Assembly (NCBI GenBank): GCA_963789275.1
Contig: CAWBKF010000056.1
Coordinates: forward strand, 6,604 to 70,603
DNA from: DAHUYF01 sp963789275
Lineage (GTDB): Bacteria > Pseudomonadota > Alphaproteobacteria > ATCC43930 > CGMCC-115725
DNA: 64,000 nt
Direction: 5' to 3'
Shown in pieces: positions 60,760 through 64,000 of the stretch. The notes beneath the pieces are model-generated. The model saw only the letters and a list, made by a program, of their open reading frames with translations. It searched no databases and was not told the origin of the DNA. The position numbers and the translations under genes are program-made. Every line of letters starts with the position of its first letter. The stretch's first letter is position 1.

Positions 60760-61646
60760 ATGGCGCCGGCGCGGCTCGCCACGGTCCTCCTGCTCGGTCT
60801 CGCAGCGCTGCCCGCGCGCGCGGCCGACGAGGCGCAGCTGAAGCGCGGCGAGGTGCTGTTCCAGGCCGCGGATTGCGTCGTCTGCCACACCGATGTGAAG
60901 GGGGGCGGCAGGCCGCTTGCCGGCGGCCGACCGCTGACGACGCCGTTCGGCGTCTTCTTCAGCCCCAACATCTCGCCGGACTGGCAAACCGGCATCGGTT
61001 CCTGGAGCGAGGCCGAGTTCCGCCGCGCGCTGCGCAAGGGCGTCGGCCGGCACCGCCAGTACCTCTTCCCGGTCTTTCCCTACCCGGCCTTCACCGGCAT
61101 GACCGACACGGATATCGGCGATCTCCTCGCCTATCTGCGCACGCGCACGCCGGTGGAGCAGCTGAACAAGCCGCATCAGCTGCGCTTCCCCTTCGGCTGG
61201 CGGACGCTGCTGTTCTTCTGGCGCCAGCTATTCTTTCGCCCGGGGCCGCTGCTGCCGGTGGCGGGCCGGAGCGCCGAGTGGAATCGCGGGCGCTATCTCG
61301 CCGAGGCGGTGGTGCATTGCCAGGAATGCCATACGCCGCGCAATTTCCTCGGCGGGCGCGAGACGCGGCCGGGCGTTCTCCGGCAATCCGCAAGGTCCGG
61401 ACGGCATGAAGGTGCCGAACATCACCGGCGACGCCGAAACCGGCATCGGCAAATGGAGCGCCGACGACATCGCGACCTTGCTCAAAAGCGGTCAGACCCC
61501 GGACATGGACTTCGTCGGCTCCGGCATGGCCGATGTGGTCAAGGGAACAGAGGCGCTCAGCGACGCCGACCGCCGCGCCATCGCCGTCTACATCAAGTCG
61601 GTGCCCGCTGATCCGTACGGAGAAGAAGCCCGCGCCCGCCTCCTAG
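60760..61646 (+). pseudogene. Di-heme cytochrome c subunit (alcohol/gluconate dehydrogenase type) with two +1 frameshifts
   Basis: The frame from ATG 60760 starts with a signal peptide and a first heme site C-V-V-C-H, then a second, C-Q-E-C-H. After P-R-N-F-L-G-G-R-E it drifts off frame at about 61378. The continuation (AFSGNPQGPDG, M-K-V-P-N-I-T-G) is in the next frame, and after I-K-S-V-P at about 61602 a third frame supplies the natural end (L-I-R-T-E-K-K-P-A-P-A-S, stop 61644-61646). Two single-base insertions (in GGG and in CCC) explain this. Repaired, it would be a periplasmic electron carrier of about 295 residues. Confidence 0.85.
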
Positions 61647-61700
61647 CCGGCCGCGCCGGCGCCTTCTATCATGGCGGCAAAGACAGGAGTGGAGGAGGCT

Positions 61701-62480
61701 ATGGATCTCGGTATCGCCGGCAAGAAGGCGCTGGTTTGCGCCGCCAGCAAGGGGCTCGGCAAAGGCTGCGCCCTGGCGCTGGCCCAGGACGGGGCGGAGC
61801 TCGTCATACTGGCGCGCGGCAAGGACGCGCTCGAGGCCACCGCCGCCGAGATCCGCGCCAAGACCGGCGCCAAGGTCACCACCGTCGCCTGCGACATCAC
61901 CACACCCGACGGCCGCAAGGCGGCGCTCGCCGCCTGCCCGCAGCCCGATATCCTGATCAACAATGCCGGCGGCCCGCCGCCGGGCGATTTCCGCGAATGG
62001 GACCGCGAGATCTGGATCAAGGCGCTCGACGCCAACATGCTGACGCCGATCGAGCTCATCCGGCAGACGGTGGACGGCATGATCGAGCGCCGCTTCGGCC
62101 GCATCGTCAATATCACGTCCAGCGCCGTGAAGGCGCCGATCGACATCCTCGGCCTCTCCAACGGCGCGCGTACCGGCCTCACCGGATTCGTCGCCGGCCT
62201 CTCGCGCAAGACGGTGCGGCACAACGTCACCATCAACAACCTGCTGCCCGGGGCGATGGATACCGATCGGCTGCGCACGACGCTGGCGGTGATGGCCAAG
62301 AGCCGCAATCTCTCGATCGAGGAGGCCGGCGCCGAGCGCGCCGCGGCGATCCCCGCCGGCCGTTTCGGCACCGCCGACGAGTTCGGTGCCGCCTGCGCCT
62401 TCCTCTGCAGCCAGCAGGCGAGCTACGTGACCGGCCAGAATTTCCTCATCGACGGCGGTGCCTATCCCGGCACTTTCTAG
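61701..62480 (+). CDS. Short-chain dehydrogenase/reductase
   Basis: This 259-residue Rossmann protein has the cofactor motif AASKGLGKG and NNAGG. The S-x-x-x-x-x-x-x-x-x-x-x-Y-x-x-x-K site is changed: NITSSAVKAPIDILGLSNGARTG has an N at the usual Tyr position, so classical SDR catalysis is doubtful. It starts at ATG 61701 and is 15 nt upstream of the LLM gene. The group is the 3-oxoacyl-ACP-reductase-like 'atypical' SDRs. Confidence 0.85.
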   Translation: MDLGIAGKKALVCAASKGLGKGCALALAQDGAELVILARGKDALEATAAEIRAKTGAKVTTVACDITTPDGRKAALAACPQPDILINNAGGPPPGDFREWDREIWIKALDANMLTPIELIRQTVDGMIERRFGRIVNITSSAVKAPIDILGLSNGARTGLTGFVAGLSRKTVRHNVTINNLLPGAMDTDRLRTTLAVMAKSRNLSIEEAGAERAAAIPAGRFGTADEFGAACAFLCSQQASYVTGQNFLIDGGAYPGTF

Positions 62481-62495
62481 GAGCCGGTGGAGCCG

Positions 62496-63497
62496 ATGAA
62501 GTTCGGCGTCCTGCAGTTCTTCAGCTGGCCGGAGCGACGGGTGTCGCTGCCGACGGTCTATGATCGCGCGCTGCAGCGGGTCGAGATCATGGACCGCGCC
62601 GGCTATGACGCGGTGTGGCTTGCCGAGCATCATTTCAGCGGCTACAGCGTCTGCCCGTCGGTGCATATGATGGGCGTGCACATCGCCAACCATACCACCC
62701 GCCTGCGCATCGGCATGGCGGTATCGCTGGCCGCCTTCTACCACCCGCTGCGCCTCGCCGAAGAGGTGGCGCTGCTCGACGTGCTGTCCGGCGGCAGGGT
62801 CAATTGGGGCGCCGGACGCGGCTTCGATCCCACCGAGTTCAAGGTGTTCGGCGTGCCGCTGGAGGAAAGCGCGCCGCGCTTCCAGGAGGCGGTCGAGATC
62901 GTCCTCGCCGCCTGGAAGAGCGAGCGGCTGAGCTGGTCCGGCCGCTATTGGCGGTTCGAGGACGTCGAGGTGCTGCCGAAGCCGCTGCAGCAGCCGCATC
63001 CGCCGGTCTGGCTCGCCACCGGCTCGCCCGAGGCGATCGGCTGGGCGGCGCGTCACGGCTACTCGATCCTGCTCGGGCCGCACCAGACCTTCGCCGAGAA
63101 CGCGGCGAACCGCGAGCGCTATCGCCAGGAGCTCGAGGCCAATGGCCACGCGCTCGCCGGCCGCGACCTGCCGATCGCGCGGCTTGTCGCCGTCGCCGAG
63201 AGCGACGCCGCCGCCGAGGAGATCGCGCGCGCCGGCGTCCAATGGATCGCCGGCTCCTATATCAATCCGAGCAAGGCAAGCGGCATCACCTCCAAGGGCC
63301 ACGCCATGACCATGGGCGAGCAGGAGCGGATCGAGCGCTATATCAGCTCCTGCGTCATTCACGGCCGGCCCGGGCGCGTCATCGACCAGATCGAGCGGCT
63401 GCGGTCGGAGATGTATCTCGACTACCTCATGATCGCGCCGCTCAGCCATTCCTCCTTCATGCTGTTCACCGAGCAGGTGCTGCCGCGGTTTCTATAG
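62496..63497 (+). CDS. LLM-class flavin-dependent oxidoreductase
   Basis: This 333-residue TIM-barrel protein is a luciferase-like monooxygenase: W-L-A-E-H-H-F in the N-terminal part, RLRIGMAVSLAAFYHPLRLAEEVALLD and G-R-V-N-W-G-A-G-R-G-F. It uses FMN or F420 from a separate reductase. ATG 62496 or an upstream GTG 62487 may be the start. It probably forms a small operon with the SDR. Confidence 0.9.
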   Translation: MKFGVLQFFSWPERRVSLPTVYDRALQRVEIMDRAGYDAVWLAEHHFSGYSVCPSVHMMGVHIANHTTRLRIGMAVSLAAFYHPLRLAEEVALLDVLSGGRVNWGAGRGFDPTEFKVFGVPLEESAPRFQEAVEIVLAAWKSERLSWSGRYWRFEDVEVLPKPLQQPHPPVWLATGSPEAIGWAARHGYSILLGPHQTFAENAANRERYRQELEANGHALAGRDLPIARLVAVAESDAAAEEIARAGVQWIAGSYINPSKASGITSKGHAMTMGEQERIERYISSCVIHGRPGRVIDQIERLRSEMYLDYLMIAPLSHSSFMLFTEQVLPRFL

Positions 63498-63515
63498 CGG
63501 CGGCGGGAGCCGCCG
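63498..63515. terminator. Strong hairpin between convergent genes
   Basis: CGGCGGC pairs with GCCGCCG around a GGGA loop, directly after the LLM stop and 8 nt before the end of the hemerythrin gene. It has no T-run on either side, but the position suggests a bidirectional stop or a transcript-protecting hairpin. Confidence 0.45.
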
Positions 63516-63522
63516 GCCGCGA

Positions 63523-63939
63523 TCAGGTGGTCTTCTCGACCAGCGGATAGAGCTGCGTGTTCTCGCGCTTGATGCGATCGGCTAGCACGGCGAAGATCTG
63601 CTTGGTCTCGGCGCAGAAGGCGGCGGCGTTCTTGGCGATCTCGGCCTCCGACCATTTCTTGGAGAAGGCCTCAACCACCGGCTTGATGGCTGCCATCTCG
63701 CTCGAGAATTTCGCGCCGGCATCCCGCATCGCGGCATCGACGTGTTTCTGCATCGAGGGATAGAGGGCGTTATCCTCCATCGCCAGATGCATCTTGAGCT
63801 TGCCTATCAGGGTGGAGAGCAGGCGACGCATCTCGCCGGCCCCCGCTGTCAGGTGTTGCGGATCGAGCGAGGCCTCGATCTGCCGAACGGTTTCGACGAG
63901 CTCGGCATGCTGCTTGCGCAGTATTTCGGTGACGGCCAT
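63523..63939 (-). CDS. Hemerythrin HHE-domain protein
   Basis: This 138-residue helical protein has the metal-ligand pattern of the HHE family, with K-Q-H-A-E near the N-terminus, K-M-H-L-A-M-E-D in the middle and R-E-N-T-Q-L-Y-P near the end. Iron-binding hemerythrins sense or store oxygen or NO. Its final His is replaced (E-N rather than E-H), so the site may be altered. It converges with the LLM gene, and a further 61 nt to the window end hold nothing recognisable. Confidence 0.85.
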   Translation of the reverse strand: MAVTEILRKQHAELVETVRQIEASLDPQHLTAGAGEMRRLLSTLIGKLKMHLAMEDNALYPSMQKHVDAAMRDAGAKFSSEMAAIKPVVEAFSKKWSEAEIAKNAAAFCAETKQIFAVLADRIKRENTQLYPLVEKTT

Positions 63940-64000
63940 GGGATGCTCCTGAGGTGCCTGCGGATCGCTGCACTCTAAAGGTTGATCGTAGCAACCATCT

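Overview
This window looks like a GC-rich alphaproteobacterial chromosome, probably Rhodospirillales or Hyphomicrobiales. I infer this from the SUF operon order, the MerB-MerA fusion, the OmpR-type two-component pairs and the overall gene style. There is no rRNA or tRNA to confirm it. An accessory island fills roughly the first 38 kb. From about 38 kb to the end the sequence reads as ordinary core chromosome.

0-6.4 kb (+): the end of a type I restriction-modification operon. It holds the 3' part of hsdM, complete hsdS and hsdR, and a translationally coupled YgjP-type zinc metallopeptidase. 6.5-19.4 kb (-): the most interesting block, a nine-gene island in three transcription units. Unit 1 is a complete bacterial ubiquitin-like (BIL, ISG15-like) operon: tandem ubiquitin-like protein, E2-like, JAB/JAMM protease and E1-like. 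Unit 2 encodes a sigma-70/ECF-like factor, a small HTH-like protein, and a giant ImmA/IrrE-UvrD helicase-AddB-like protein. Unit 3 is a YhaO/SbcD-like phosphoesterase with a YhaN/SbcC-like ATPase. All three units are preceded, 60-75 nt before the start codon, by the same bipartite element: CTTTCCGGGT, exactly 15 nt, then CGATCACCT on the minus strand. The simplest reading is that the island carries its own sigma factor and regulon. Ubiquitin-like conjugation, a helicase with a damage-sensor-type protease domain, and an SbcCD-like pair would then be switched on together.

19.4-35.7 kb is a mosaic of transferred and decaying DNA. It contains an IS5-type transposase remnant, five copies of a dispersed intergenic repeat of up to about 240 bp, and a perfect 40-bp palindrome with 6-bp flanking repeats. 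It also has a MerR-controlled module of small Cys-rich membrane proteins, and a complete broad-spectrum mercury operon (merR divergent from merT-merP-merF-merBA). An ArsR/alpha-beta hydrolase module and several gene fragments (VOC, amidase, a frameshifted DUF4336 gene, a frameshifted YnfA gene) follow. Stand-alone DinB, beta-carbonic anhydrase and zinc-containing SNF2 helicase genes end this part.

38-53 kb carries regulators, two histidine kinases, a pentapeptide-repeat protein and an acyl-CoA catabolic cluster (acyl-CoA synthetase, CoA-transferase, acyl-CoA dehydrogenase, enoyl-CoA hydratase). 53.2-59.3 kb is a full SUF iron-sulfur assembly operon (Rrf2 regulator-sufB-C-D-S-U-T). 59.3-64 kb has a GST, a cytochrome c', a frameshifted di-heme cytochrome c, an SDR, an LLM flavin enzyme and a hemerythrin. 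Several genes (ynfA, DUF4336, CoA-transferase, a small conserved protein, the di-heme cytochrome) are broken by what look like single-base indels, so either recent decay or assembly error should be considered.
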